A DNA stretch of 64,000 nt from Haematobia irritans (GCF_050003625.1 NC_134398.1:202920583-202984582); one strand, 5' to 3'; counted from the stretch's first letter, positions 43,956 to 55,395 are shown. Numbers and translations: made by a program. The notes: generated from the sequence alone by a model not told the origin.

Positions 43956-46798
43956 AAAATCATACCAAATACTACCAAAAAAATATTATCTTGCAAAAAT
44001 TTATTTCTTCAGAAAGTTTTGTCAGTTTATTTCTAAAAAGAATTTTTGGCAACATTTTTTCTTTGGAAAATTTTGTCAAAATTTTATTTTGTTTTTGTCA
44101 ACATTTTATTTCTATCGAAAATTTTGTCAAAATTTGATTTCTATAGAAAATTTTGTCAAAATTTTATTTCTATAGAAAATTTTGTCAAAATTTGATTTTT
44201 ATATAAAATTTTGTAAAAATTTTATATCTATAGAAAATTTTGTCAAAATTTTATTCCTATAGAAAATGTTGTCAAAATTTTATTTCTATAAAAAAATTTT
44301 GTCAAAATTTTACTTCTATAGAAAATTATGTTAAAATTTTATTTCTATAGAAAATTTTGTCAAAATTTTATTTCTATAGAAAATTTTGTAAAAATTTTAT
44401 TTCTGTAGAAAATTTTGTCAAAATTTTATTTCTATAGAAAATTTTGTCAAAATTTTATATCTATAGAAATTTTTGTCACAATTTTATTTCTGTAGGAATT
44501 TTGTCAACATTTTATTTCTATAAAAAATTTTGTCAACATTTTATTTCTATAGAAAACTTTGTCAAAATTTTATATCTATAGAAAATTTTGTTAAAATTTT
44601 ATTTCTATAAAAAATTTTGTCAACATTTTATTTCTATAGAAAATTTTGTCAAAATTTTATTTCTATAGAAAATTTTGTCAAAATTTTATTTCTATAGAAA
44701 ATTTTGTCAAAATTCTATTTCTATAGAAAATTTTGTCAAAATTTTATTTCTATAGAAAACTTTGTCAAAATTTTATTTCTATAAAAATTTTGTCAGAATT
44801 TTATATCTATAGAAAATTTTGTCAAAGTTTTATTTCTATAGAAAACTTTGTCAACATTTTTTTCTATAGAAAATTTTGTCAAAATTTACTTTCTATAGAA
44901 AATTTTTTCAAAATTTTATTTCTACACAAAATTTTGTCAAAATTTTATTTCTATAGAAAATTTTGTCAACATTTTATTTCTATAGAAAATTTTGTCAAAA
45001 TTTTATTCCTATAGAAAATTTTGTCAACATTTTATTTCTATAGAAAACTTTGTCAAAATTTTATTTCTACAGAAAATTTTGTCAACATTTTATTTCTATA
45101 GAATACTTTGTCAAAATTTTATTTCTATAGAAAATTTTGTCAAAATTTTATTTCTACAGAAAATTTTGTCAAAATTTTATTTCTATAGAAAATTTTGTCA
45201 AAATTTTATTTCCATAGAAAACTTTGTCAACATTTTATTTCTATAGAAAATTGTGTCAACATTTTATTTCTATCGAAAATTTTGTCAACATTTTATTTCT
45301 ATAGAAAATTTTGTCAAAATTTTATTTCTATAGAAAACTTTGTCAAAATATTATTTCTATAGAAAATTTTGTCAAAAATTTTATTCCTATAGAAAATTTT
45401 GTCAACATTTTTTCTATTGAAAGTTTTTCAAAATTTTTTTCTGTAGAAAGTTTTGTCAAGCTTTCATTTCTATAGAAAATTTTGTAAAATTTTCTATAGA
45501 AATAAAATAGAAAATTTTGTCAAAATTTCTATAAAAATTTTGTCAAAATTTTATATCTATAGCAAATTTTGTCAAAATTTGATTTCTATAGAAAATTTTG
45601 TCAAAATTTTATATCCATAGAAAATTTTGTCAAAATTTTATTTCTATAGAAAATTTTGTCAACATTTTATTTCTATGGAAAATTTTGTCAAATTTTTTTC
45701 TTTTTTTTCAAAATTTTATTTCTATAGAAAATTTTGTCAACATTTTATTTCTATAGAAAATTTTACAAAAATAAAATTTTGAAAAAATTTTCTATAGAAA
45801 ATTTTGTCAAAATTTCTATAAAAAATTTTGTCAAAATTTGATTTCTATAGAAAATTTTGTCAAAATTTTATATCCATAGAAAATTTTGCCACAATTTTAT
45901 TTCTATAGAAAATTTTGTCAAAATTTTATTCCTATAGAAAATTTTGTCAAAATTTTATTTCTATAGAAAATTTTGTCAACATTTTATTTCTATAGAAAAT
46001 TTTGTCAAAATTTTATTTCTATAGAAAATTTTGTCAAAATTTTATTTCTATAGAAAATTTTGTCAAACTTTGTTTCTATAGAAAGTTTTGTCAATTTTTT
46101 TTTTCTATTGAAAGTTTTTCAAAATTTTTTTCTGTAGAAAGTTTTGTCCAGCTTTTATTTCTATAGAAAATTTTGTAAAATTTTCTATAGAAATAAAATG
46201 TTGACCAAATTTTTATATAGAAATAAAATTTTGAAAAAATTTTCTATAGAAAATTTTGTCAAAATTTCTATAAAAAATTTTGTCAAAATTTGATTTCTAT
46301 AGAAAATTTTGTCAAAATTTTATATCCATAGAGAATTTTGTCAAAATGTTGTTGCTATAAAAAATTTTGTCAAGCTTTTATTTCTATAGAGAATTTTGTC
46401 AAAATTTTATTTCTATAGAAAATGTTGTCAACATTTTCTTTCTATAGAAAATTTTGTCAACATTTTTTTTCTATAGAAAGTTTTTTAAATTTTTTTTCTT
46501 CAGAAAGTTTTGTCAAGCTTTTATTTCTATAGACAATTTTGTCAAGATTTTATTTCTATAGAAAATTTTATAAAAATTTATTTTTATGGAAAATTTTGTC
46601 AAAATATATTGTTTGGAAAATTTTGTCAAAATTTTATTTCCATAAAAAATTTTGTCAAAATTTTAGTTCTATAGAAAGTTTTGTCGAAGTTTTATTTTTG
46701 TAGAAAATTTTGTCAAAATTTGATATCTCTAGGAAATTTTGCAAAATTTTATTTCTATAGAAATTTTTGCAAAATTTTATTTCTATAGAAAATTTACC
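43956..46798 (-). repeat. 29-bp minisatellite array, inverted, homogeneous
   Basis: About 97 units very close to consensus (TTTATTTCTATAGAAAA with TTTTGTCAAAA or TTTTGTCAACA). It is the most homogeneous block of the window. Short forward runs are embedded near 45485-45510, 45770-45800 and 46180-46245, each preceded by the same local pattern, which shows block duplication of about 400-700 bp (compare 45440-45690 with 46090-46330). The plus-strand frames rich in Phe, Ile, Lys and Asn have a 29-residue period and are not genes. Confidence 0.96.
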
Positions 46799-47245
46799 CA
46801 AATCAATTTGACAAATATATAGAGGAAGGTTGGTTAAGCTCGACATCAAATAATATGTCCTACTATCCTCAGAGGCGTTAATTCTTCTTTGTTATTTTCC
46901 TGTTTCTATAATCCGAAAATTTTACTCAGAAAAATGTTTGGCCAATGAAGCATATGAAATTCTTAATCTTAATATACCAAATCTGCAAGGAATAACTGCC
47001 ACTGTTATCTTAACATTGATGTACACACAAATCCGTTAACATTCATGCTAAATTTAAATCAAACGTATTCGCTGTTGTTCATTATAATTAATCCTTATAA
47101 AAAGGATTGTACAACATTAATAATTAAAACGTAGTAATAATATTAACATTTCATTCTTTTTGTCGTGAAAACAACGTTTCCATTGTTTTGTGTAATTAAA
47201 AATAAAATTTTATTAAAATTAAAAAAACAAATAAGATTTACTAAC
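46799..47245. other. unique DNA at the 5' end of the inferred intron
   Basis: Non-satellite DNA next to the exon 1 donor. Nothing recognised except AT-rich intronic sequence. Confidence 0.5.
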
Positions 47246-47312
47246 CTTTCACCTTTAAAACAGCTGTCATTATGAAAACGGCAAAAATCATTAACTTCAT
47301 ATTAATCGACAT
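47246..47312 (-). CDS. Ly6 protein exon 1: signal peptide
   Basis: ATG at 47312 in a good fly context (TTCCAAAATG) starts MSINMKLMIFAVFIMTAVL and continues KVK, a signal peptide of about 22 residues. The exon ends after one base of a codon at G|GTTAGT, a good splice donor, and the next in-frame codons in the intron are stops. The phase, one base, is exactly what exon 2 at 9492 needs (it begins with two bases, CC). An earlier GT at AAAG|GTGAAA would give the wrong phase. Joining gives [17 protein letters not shown], with cleavage likely around the Ala residues. The link to exon 2 is inferred from phase, strand and content, not from similarity. Confidence 0.7.
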
Positions 47313-48240
47313 TTTGGAATTCAAACTTTTTCTGGTTACAACAGCGAAAGGAGGCACACAATATTCTCAAAACCCAAAAGCCAATATGATTTATTTTCTA
47401 ATGAATGTGATTTATTTATTTTTTGCGAACAAGCAATTAAATGCGTTTGTTTTTACAAAATATTTTTTCCCTTTTTTTGTTTCAAAACAAACAAATTATG
47501 ATTGACACGTTTGGGTTAAACGGAAACGAAGAAATCAAACCGGCTATTGCACTAGCTTTTTCTGGTGATTGTGCCAATAATTCTTCAAAGAAAATATTTC
47601 AAATTCCTAAATTGATTTCTTGGCAAGTACAAAAATATGTAATATGTTTTTTCTCTGTTTTCAAATGAATATATATTTTTTTAAATTGTTTCCCTTTTTT
47701 GTTTATTAATTTTAATTTTGTATTGTATCCACATCAACTGAACACCGTCGAGTAACAGGCAGAGGAAAAAAGAGTTCCTTACGATGCAAACGCTATCTAA
47801 ATTGACGAGCAACTGATTGTAACAGCCATAGCCATAGACAGAAGAAGCTCAGCCACAACGGAAAATTGAAAAACGAACATTGCGGCGATATTTAGTTTTC
47901 CACCATTCGTGTATCTTGTTGATGTTTGTCGTTGAGTGAGTGTGGCCTAACACAGTGGGGGTGAATTTGTGGCAAAATACTAATACATATGAAATCAAAT
48001 TAAATTACATTAGAAAAATTTAAACTTTAACGGCCATTGTCACGTAGATTCTTAAGGCTTTAACTCTCAGTTAAAAAAAAGTAAATTAATAGTTTTACTG
48101 ATGTGGTTTACTTTTAACTGAAAATGTTTAACCGTTCCTAACTGACGTGTGAGTACACAATATAGGTTGAAATACATATTTACATATCGGTTGTACATGA
48201 AGCTTCATGATAATAAATTAAATTTAAAATATTTTTGGTA
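47313..48240 (-). promoter_or_regulatory. upstream region of the Ly6 gene, promoter not pinpointed
   Basis: About 0.9 kb of unique DNA upstream of exon 1. On the minus strand an initiator-like ATCAGTTGC occurs with its A at about 47814, and the stretch 47740-47960 is richer in GC than its surroundings, as 5' UTRs often are. No clear TATA box or downstream element. The plus-strand frames here are chance. Confidence 0.3.
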
Positions 48241-51125
48241 AAAATATTCGCATGCGATAAATTTTTTTTGGTGAAACTATTTAGCATCTGATAAATAAAT
48301 TTGAAAATTTTTAGCATGGTAAAAAATTATTGACGAAATTTTCACCAAAAAATTTATCCAATGGGTAAATTTTATCGCATGTTATAAATTTTCACCAAAA
48401 ACTGGCAAAAAAAATTGCCAAACATTTTTATAGTATTCGACATAGTTTGAAATTCTATGTTAATCCATGTTTAAATTATGTCGCATGCTATAGTTTTTTT
48501 TTTGCAAAATTTGTTCACATCAAAATAAAAATTATCGCATCCGATAAAATTTCCACCAAACATTTTATCTTTCCCCAATTATTTTATCCCAGCGTAAATT
48601 TTATCGCATGTTATAAATTTTCACCAAAAACAGCCAATTGTATTCGACAAAGTTTGAAATTCTATGTTATCCCATGCATGTTACCGCATGCAAATTTTTT
48701 CACATAAAAATAAAAATTATTGCATGCTACAAAATTTTCACCATCATTTTTATCGCATGCGACAAAATTTGTGGCAAATTTTTGGTGAAAATTTTGTCGC
48801 ATGCGATACAAATTTTGATGAACATATATCGCATGCGATAATTTTTATTTTTGGTGAAATTTTGTCGCATGCGGTAAACATTTTGGAGAAAAATTATCGC
48901 ATGCTATAAAATTTTTGGGATATTGGGCGCACGAGATAAATTTTCCTAATGCTATACATTTTCAGAAAAAATTTTATAGCATGCGATAAAGCCTCATCAA
49001 AATATAAAAATTATCGCATGCGATAAAATTTCACCAACATGTTTTTTTTTATCAAATGCAACAAAATTTGTGGCAAATTTTTGTTGAAAATATATCGCAA
49101 GTGATAATTTTTATATTTTGAAGAAAATTTATCGCGTGTTATAATATTTTGGGCATATTTGGCGCACAAGATAAATTTTTCTCATGCTATGCATTTTCAA
49201 CAAAATTTTTATAGCATGTGACAAATTTTCACATGCGATATTTTTAATTTTTTTATCGCATGCTATATATTTTCACCAAATATTAAAACTATCGCATGCG
49301 ATAAAAATGTTGGTGAAAGTTTTATCGTATGCGATATAATTTACAACATGGGAAAAATTTGCCACAAAAAATATCTCATGCGGCAAATTTGCCACAAATT
49401 TGCATGATTTGGACTTTGCAATGTCCTTAAATAAGTTTAACTCTACTTTAGATTTAATTTACTTTTAATTCTGCTAGTCTGTAAGGATTGTAATCCATAG
49501 ACTTAAATAAATAAATAAATAATTTTATACCATGCGTAAAGTTTCACCTAAAACAATATCATGCGAAAAATTTTCCAAAAATTTTATAGCATGTGATATA
49601 TATGCCATGAGTAAAGTTTCACCTAAAACACTATATCATGCGACAAATTTTCCAAAAATTTTATAGCATGTCATATATGTTCGCCAAAATTTTTATCGCA
49701 TACGACAAAATTTCTCCAAACAATTTATCTCAAATTTTGTTGTTTGTTGGTGAAAATTTATCGCATGTCAATTTTCATCAAATATTCTATCTTTCCTCAA
49801 TAAATTTATCCCATGCGTAAAGCTTTACCAAAATGTATCTCATGCAATAAATCTGCCAAAAATTTTGTCACATGCGATAAAAATATGAAATGTAATTATT
49901 GGCAAAATGTTTACCAAAACTTCTATCTACATCAATATTTTATCTCATGCATAAAGCTTCACCAAAAAAGTTATATAATACGACAAATTTGCATTAATTG
50001 AATCCAAACATTTTTATTTTCATCAACATTTTTATCGCATGTGACAAAAATGTTGGAGAAAATTTATCGCATGCGATAAAAGTTTTGCAAAATTGCCGCT
50101 TGACATAATTTTTTTGGAGAAACTTTACGCATGGGATACAATTTTTAGGAAAGATAGATTTTTTGGTAGATTGAATTTTTTGGTTAAACTTTATAGCGTG
50201 CGATAAGATAAAATTATTTGTGAAACGTAGAGTTTTTGGTGAAAAATTCTCTAATAATTTTATCTCATGCTATAAATGATTACCAAAAATTTTGTCGCAT
50301 GCGACAAAGTTTCATCAAAAAATTTATATCATACGACAGATTCGACACACATTTTATGGCTTCTGATAAAAAACAAATATTTTTTTTGCATTCGAGAAAG
50401 TTTCACAAAAAATTTTATCGCATGGGATAAAATTAGTGGTGAAAGATAGAATTTTTGGTGAAATATTCATATCATGCGACAAATTATCAGAACCCCCAAA
50501 AAATAAAATATACCAGCCAAACCCACAAAAAAAAAACTCATTTTGCTAGAGCGAAAATTTAATTTTAAGCGACATATTTTTACAAAAATGTTGTCTCGTG
50601 CGAAACATTTTATAAATTGTTGATGAAAGTTCGTTAAGTGAGCCAATGTTTTGTACCATGAGAGGGAAAAAACTTATCTCAACAATTTTATCTCGTGCCA
50701 CAAATTTCCACCAAAAATTTAATCTCATATTTTTATCAAAATATTTGTCTCATGCGATAAACTTTATAAATTTATGGTGAAAGTTCTTTAAATGAGACAA
50801 GTTTTGCACCATACGACGGGAAAATTTGTTTACAAATTTCCACCAAATATTTCATGCGGCAAATGTTTACAAAAAATTTTGTCTCATGCAATACATTTTA
50901 TAAATTTACGGTGAAAGTTCGACAAATGAGTCAATTTCTTGTACTATGCGACTGAAAAAATTGTTCATGTGATAAATTTTCATCACAAACTTTATCTCAT
51001 GCCACAAATATAATCTCATGCGACATATTTTTACACAAATTTTTGTCTCATGCGACAAATTTCACCAAAACTTATGCCACAAATTTTCACCAACATTTTG
51101 TCTCATCTGATCAATTTTACAAAAT
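48241..51125. repeat. palindromic GCATGC satellite array
   Basis: About 2.9 kb of degenerate units spaced roughly 29-36 bp. The core is TATCGCATGCGATA (self-complementary) and the link contains TTTTTGGTGAAAATTT or its complement. Common variants are ATCTCATGCGACAAATTT (especially after 50.5 kb) and GTCGCATGCGACAAAATT. Since the core is palindromic, units appear in both orientations. A non-repeat insert at about 49405-49525 contains TAAGGATTGTAATCCATAG and a TAAA run. It begins about 0.9 kb upstream of Ly6 exon 1. Unrelated in sequence to the 29-bp unit. Confidence 0.93.
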
Positions 51126-52213
51126 TTTTATTAAGTTTGTCATATAAGGACATTTTTTTTATCTCATATTTAATTTCATTATTCTATTATTTTTATATTT
51201 CAATTTTACTTTTAATGTTAATGTTTGCTGCTTAGTTTCTTTCCACAAACATTAAAGTTTAAATCAAATTAAAACAAAAAATAAAATAAATTAAATTACA
51301 ATAATATAATTAAAATAAATAAATTTGAATATATTAATTGTCGTATCCCATTGTATAGATGAGCGGGATGACGTAGCACCGCATATAGAATCCTTCGTAC
51401 TATATAACGTCATGCCCGCTTTCGACTCTGGCAAAGCACACACATTTAAAACCCATCATGAGCATAACTGAAAGCGGGTGATGTGTGGTTGCTATCCCTG
51501 CAGTGAGTGGGACGGGAAGGGGTTTGTGATGATTGTTTTTTGCGAAATCCAATAGTTTTTTCAATTCGTCCTTTCGCCACGCACAACACGAACGATTGCG
51601 AACGACAAGTGTTTATTTCATTGGGTTTTATGTTTTTAAGTCGGTCAGTCAGCAGCTCTACATGAACATAACACGACAAATAAATGATTTCTTTGTGTTC
51701 TTGTTGTTGTCATTTAGTCACTACCAACAAAAATCGTTATGAAATTTTTTTGTGGAAAACGGCAACAAGAAGAATTGTCTATGTCTTCAAGGATTTTCAT
51801 CAGGAAATTGGCGCCAATTTGTCGTGTACATGCGAACTTTGTGTATATATGCTGCAGCCATTAAGGCGCCAAAATTTTAACATAGTTAATAAAAGGCGTT
51901 AACAGTGCGGAAAAGCTTTATTGATGGTGCGTAAAATGTTAACAGACAACAGAGAGAGAGAGAGAGAGAGAGAGCTTATGGAAACATTGACTAACATTAC
52001 AGATTAAAATATTTCTCTGAAAGCAATATTTTGAAAATTTGAGCAATATTACTGAGAAATATGAAAATAAAATTGGAGACTTTGAAACTTGGCGTGGACA
52101 GATCCGGTCATTTGTGGCGTCAACAAAACGCAATTAATTAACTTTACAATTAACTATTTATCGAATTAAAAAAAGTCCGTCATAAAAATTATATTTTTTT
52201 TAATTTTCTAAAT
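51126..52213. other. unique region with GC-richer core and GA run; possible promoter
   Basis: About 1.1 kb. The part 51355-51700 is clearly less AT-rich, includes ACTATATAACGTCATGCCCG and an initiator-like GGTCAGTCAGCAGC near 51640, and resembles fly gene 5' regions. No protein exon is recognised downstream. A GA microsatellite is at 51951-51974. Confidence 0.4.
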
Positions 52214-52246
52214 AACACTCTAGTGCCCGAATTTTTTTGCTGCGGA
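52214..52246. repeat. single end of the piggyBac-like MITE
   Basis: ACTCTAGTGCCCGAATTTT then TTTGCTG matches, with few changes, the right end of the MITE at 40976-41214 read in reverse. The rest of the element is absent. Confidence 0.55.
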
Positions 52247-52292
52247 TTAAATATTCAATGTTAACGACACAAAAAGAAGAAAACTAAACAAG

Positions 52293-53777
52293 AAACAAGT
52301 ATATACGGCCGTAAGTTCGGCCGGGCCGAAGCTTATGTACCCTCCACCATGGATTGCGTAGGAACTTCTACTGAAGACTGTCATCCACAATCGAATTACT
52401 TGGGTTGCGGTAACTTTTGCCGATGACAAGGTATCTTAAAACTTCCTAATATCGTAATATATACCACGTAGTCCATACGTGGTATATATTAAACTTAAAA
52501 TGACCGATTAAATACGTATATAATTAAGTTTCACAAAATTTTCTATAGAAATAAAATTTTGACAAAATAAAATTTTGACAACATTTTCTATAGAAGTAAA
52601 ATTTGGACAAAATTTTCTATAGAAATAAAATTTTGACAAAATTTTCTATAGAAATAAAATTTTGCTAGATTATTTTTGCTCGAGTGGCAAGCATGATTAT
52701 GAACCGATATGGACCAATTTTTGTGTGATTGGGGATCGGCTATATATAACTATAGACCGATATGGACCAATTTTGGCATGGTTATTATAGGCCATATATT
52801 AACACCACGTTGCAAATCTCAACCGTATCGGATGAATTTTGCTCGTACAAGTGGATCCGGAGTTCAAATCTGGGGATCGGTTTATATAGGGGCTGTATAT
52901 AATTATGGACTGATAAGGACCAATTTTTGAATGGTTCTTAGAGACTATATACTACTACCATGTACCAAATTTCTGCCGGATCGGATGAAATTTGCTTCTC
53001 TTAGAGTATCCGAAAACCAAATCTGGGAATCGGTTTATATGGGTGCTATATATAATTATGGACCGATATAGACCAATTTTCGCATGGTTGTTAGAGACCA
53101 TATACTAACACCACGTACCAAATTTCAACCAGATCGGATGAATTTTGCTCCTCTAAGAGGCTCCGGAGTTCAAATCTGGGGATCGGTTTATATGGGGGCT
53201 ATATATAATTATGGACCGATGTGGACCAATTTTTGCATGGTTATTAGAGACAATATATTAACTCCATGTACCAAATTTCAGCCGGATCGGATGAAATTTG
53301 CTTCTCTTAGAGCAATCGCAAGCCAAATTTGGGGGTCCGTTTATATGGGGGCTATACGTAAAAGTGGACCGATATGGACCAATTTATGCATGGTTATTAG
53401 AGACCATATACTAACACCATGTACCAAATTTCAGCCGAATCGGATGAAATTTGCTTCTCTTAGAGCAATCGTAAGCCAAATTTAGGGGTCCGTTTATATG
53501 GGGGCTATACGTAAAAGTGGACCGATATGGCCCATTTTCAATACCATCCGACCTACATCAATACCAACAACTTGTGCCAAGTTTCAAGTCGATAGCTTGT
53601 TTCGTTCGGAAGTTAGCGTAATTTCAACAGACGGACGGACATGCTCATATCGACTCAGAATTTCACCACGACCCAGAATATATATACTTTATGGGGTCTT
53701 AGAGCAATATTTCGATGCGTTACAAACGGAATGACAAAGTTAATATACCCCCATCCTATGGTGGAGGGTATAAAAAA
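52293..53777 (+). mobile_element. family A element, uninterrupted copy
   Basis: Left end AACAAGTATATACGGCCGTA and AGTTCGGCCGGGCCGAAGC, then TACCCTCCACCATGGATTGC. A short 29-bp array follows (52524-52672), then tandem 153-bp units with GGGGATCGGTTTATA-type starts at about 52875, 53028, 53181, 53334 and 53487. The right part has GTGCCAAGTTTCAAGTCGAT and GTAATTTCAACAGACGG, and the right end CCTATGGTGGAGGGTATAAA. The TACCCTCCACCAT of the left end and ATGGTGGAGGGTA of the right end are inverted. No recognisable transposase, so non-autonomous or of unknown type. Confidence 0.85.
52524..52672 (+). repeat. 29-bp units inside family A
   Basis: About five units of consensus type (TTTTCTATAGAAATAAAA with TTTTGACAAAA), followed by TTTTGCTAGATTATTTTTGC. 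They sit between the left-end block and the 153-bp repeats, as in the reversed copy at 36638-39149. Confidence 0.93.
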
Positions 53778-54139
53778 GAACTACTCCAAAATATTGAATA
53801 CAATATTATATAAACATTATGACTTAAGACTAAATATAATAATAATATTATGGGTAAAAATTATTTAAATTGGAAACAATATCCCTGTTTAACTCTACGG
53901 GGTTTTGACTTTTTGTACCTGAATTTTGAATATTTCAAATTTAGAAATATCGACTTCTATATTTTTCTTGAAGACTATTTATGACATACGCATAATTGCG
54001 TATTCAATTTTAAATTACCAAAATCTACAAGTACAATTACAAAATCTACAAATACAACTATAGGCAATATTTTGGAGTGTACTGTTCTCACTTCAATAAT
54101 GCGAGTTTGCTAAATAAGTTAGCATTTTGAATTAGTTTA
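53778..54139. other. unique AT-rich DNA
   Basis: About 360 bp between family A and the ACTAGT array. It has a short direct repeat ACAAAATCTACAARTACAA near 54030-54060. Nothing else recognised. Confidence 0.45.
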
Positions 54140-55395
54140 CCAGTGCATTACACTACCAGTAATCGATTGGGGAACTAGTTCCCCAAACGGTTCCCCAAAC
54201 AAACTTATACACTACCAGTAATTCGTAACCGATTGGGAAACTAGTTCCCCAAACGGTTACTGGTAGTGTATATGGGAACTAGTTGCCCAATCGGTTACTG
54301 GTAGTGTGTAAAAAAAACTAGTTCTATAATCGGTTCCTTTTCACACTAATTCCTCAATCGGTTACTGGTGGTGTGTAAAGGAACTAGTTCTCACCCAGTC
54401 GGTTACTTGTCATTTTTTTTTTGTTTGGTAGGCTTTTGGTAAAAATTTCTCCAAATGCTAGAACGTATAAAAGTCCTGAATGTGCCTATGATTATTTACC
54501 TTATGCACTGCTTAACTAATAATGCGTTTTTGTTTTTAAAGTTACTTTACACACTAGTAGTAACCGATTTAGGAACTAGTTATTCTGTTCCACAGTCACA
54601 AATGACTACCTTATACACTACCAGTAACCGATTGGGTAACTAGTTCCTATATACACTACCAGTAACCGATTGGGTAACTACTTCCTATATATGCTACCTG
54701 TAACCGCTTGGGGAACTAGTTACGCTGTTTCACAATCGATTATTTGGAACAATTTTTACCAAAAACCTACCAAACAAAAAAATGACTACCTTATATACTA
54801 CAAGTAACCGATTGGGTAGAACTAGTTCCTTTACACACCACCACCATTTTATATACACTTATACACTACCAGTAACCGATTGGGTACCTAGTTCCTATAT
54901 ACACTACCTGTAACCACTTGGAGAACTAGTTACGTTGTTCCACAGTCGATTCCCTTAGCCATTACCAGTAATCCTTATTCACTAAAAGTAAAAGATTGAA
55001 GAACTAGTTCCTTTACGCACCATCCCCGATCGGTTACTGGTAGTGTATAGAAGGAACTAACATCCCCAATCGACTGTGAAGCAACGTAACTAGTTCCCCA
55101 AGCGGTTACTGGTAGCATATATAGGAACTAGTTCCCCAATAGGTTACTTGTAGTGTATATAGGAACTAGTTACCCAAGCGGTTACTGGTAGTTAGTTCTT
55201 ACCCAATCGGTTACTTGTAGTGTATAAGGTAGTATTTTTTTTTGTTTGGTAGGTTCTTGGTAAAAATTTCTCCAAATGCTAGAACGTATAAAACACCTGA
55301 ATATGGCTATGATTAGTTACCTTATTCACTACCTAAGTTACTTTACACACTACTGGTAACCGATTTAGGAACTAGTTACGTTGTTCCACAGTTTA
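54140..55395. repeat. palindromic ACTAGT satellite array
   Basis: About 1.25 kb of units of about 38 bp containing CCAGTAACCGATTGGG and the near-palindrome GGAACTAGTTCC. Units run in both orientations, with switches near 54235 and 54580 and from about 55030. A longer spacer with GGTAAAAATTTCTCCAAATG and CTAGAACGTATAAAA occurs at about 54435 and 55255 directly, and a related piece near 54745 inverted, so larger blocks were duplicated and inverted too. Unrelated to the other arrays. Confidence 0.93.

Larger units (their letters stand above)
9493..47245 (-). other. inferred giant first intron of the Ly6 gene (about 37.75 kb)
   Basis: It is bounded by donor G|GTTAGT at 47246/47245 and acceptor TTTCTTTACAG at 9494/9492. 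The phases match: exon 1 ends with one base of a codon and exon 2 supplies the other two, giving Ala. The intron is mostly 29-bp satellite in both orientations plus nested mariner, SINE, MITE and foldback elements. No better signal-peptide exon with the right phase and strand was seen nearer exon 2. It is not directly proven, because this needs a spliced transcript. Confidence 0.65.

Noticed and set aside
44733..45246. Long plus-strand open frames made of Phe/Ile/Lys/Asn/Tyr-rich repeats (and similar frames on either strand in every 29-bp block)
   Set aside because: A 29-bp period not divisible by three yields a 29-residue peptide repeat. Two of three frames of the unit lack stops and the third stops at TAG of CTATAG, so point changes create long frames. 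The peptides follow the satellite's base composition, differ between copies and lack start context.
47272..47668. Plus-strand frames over Ly6 exon 1
   Set aside because: They are antisense to the signal-peptide exon, whose minus-strand ATG context and donor are better.
48241..51125. CRISPR-like regular repeats
   Set aside because: The spacing is short and variable, the linkers are themselves repeats, there are no cas genes, and the DNA is eukaryotic.
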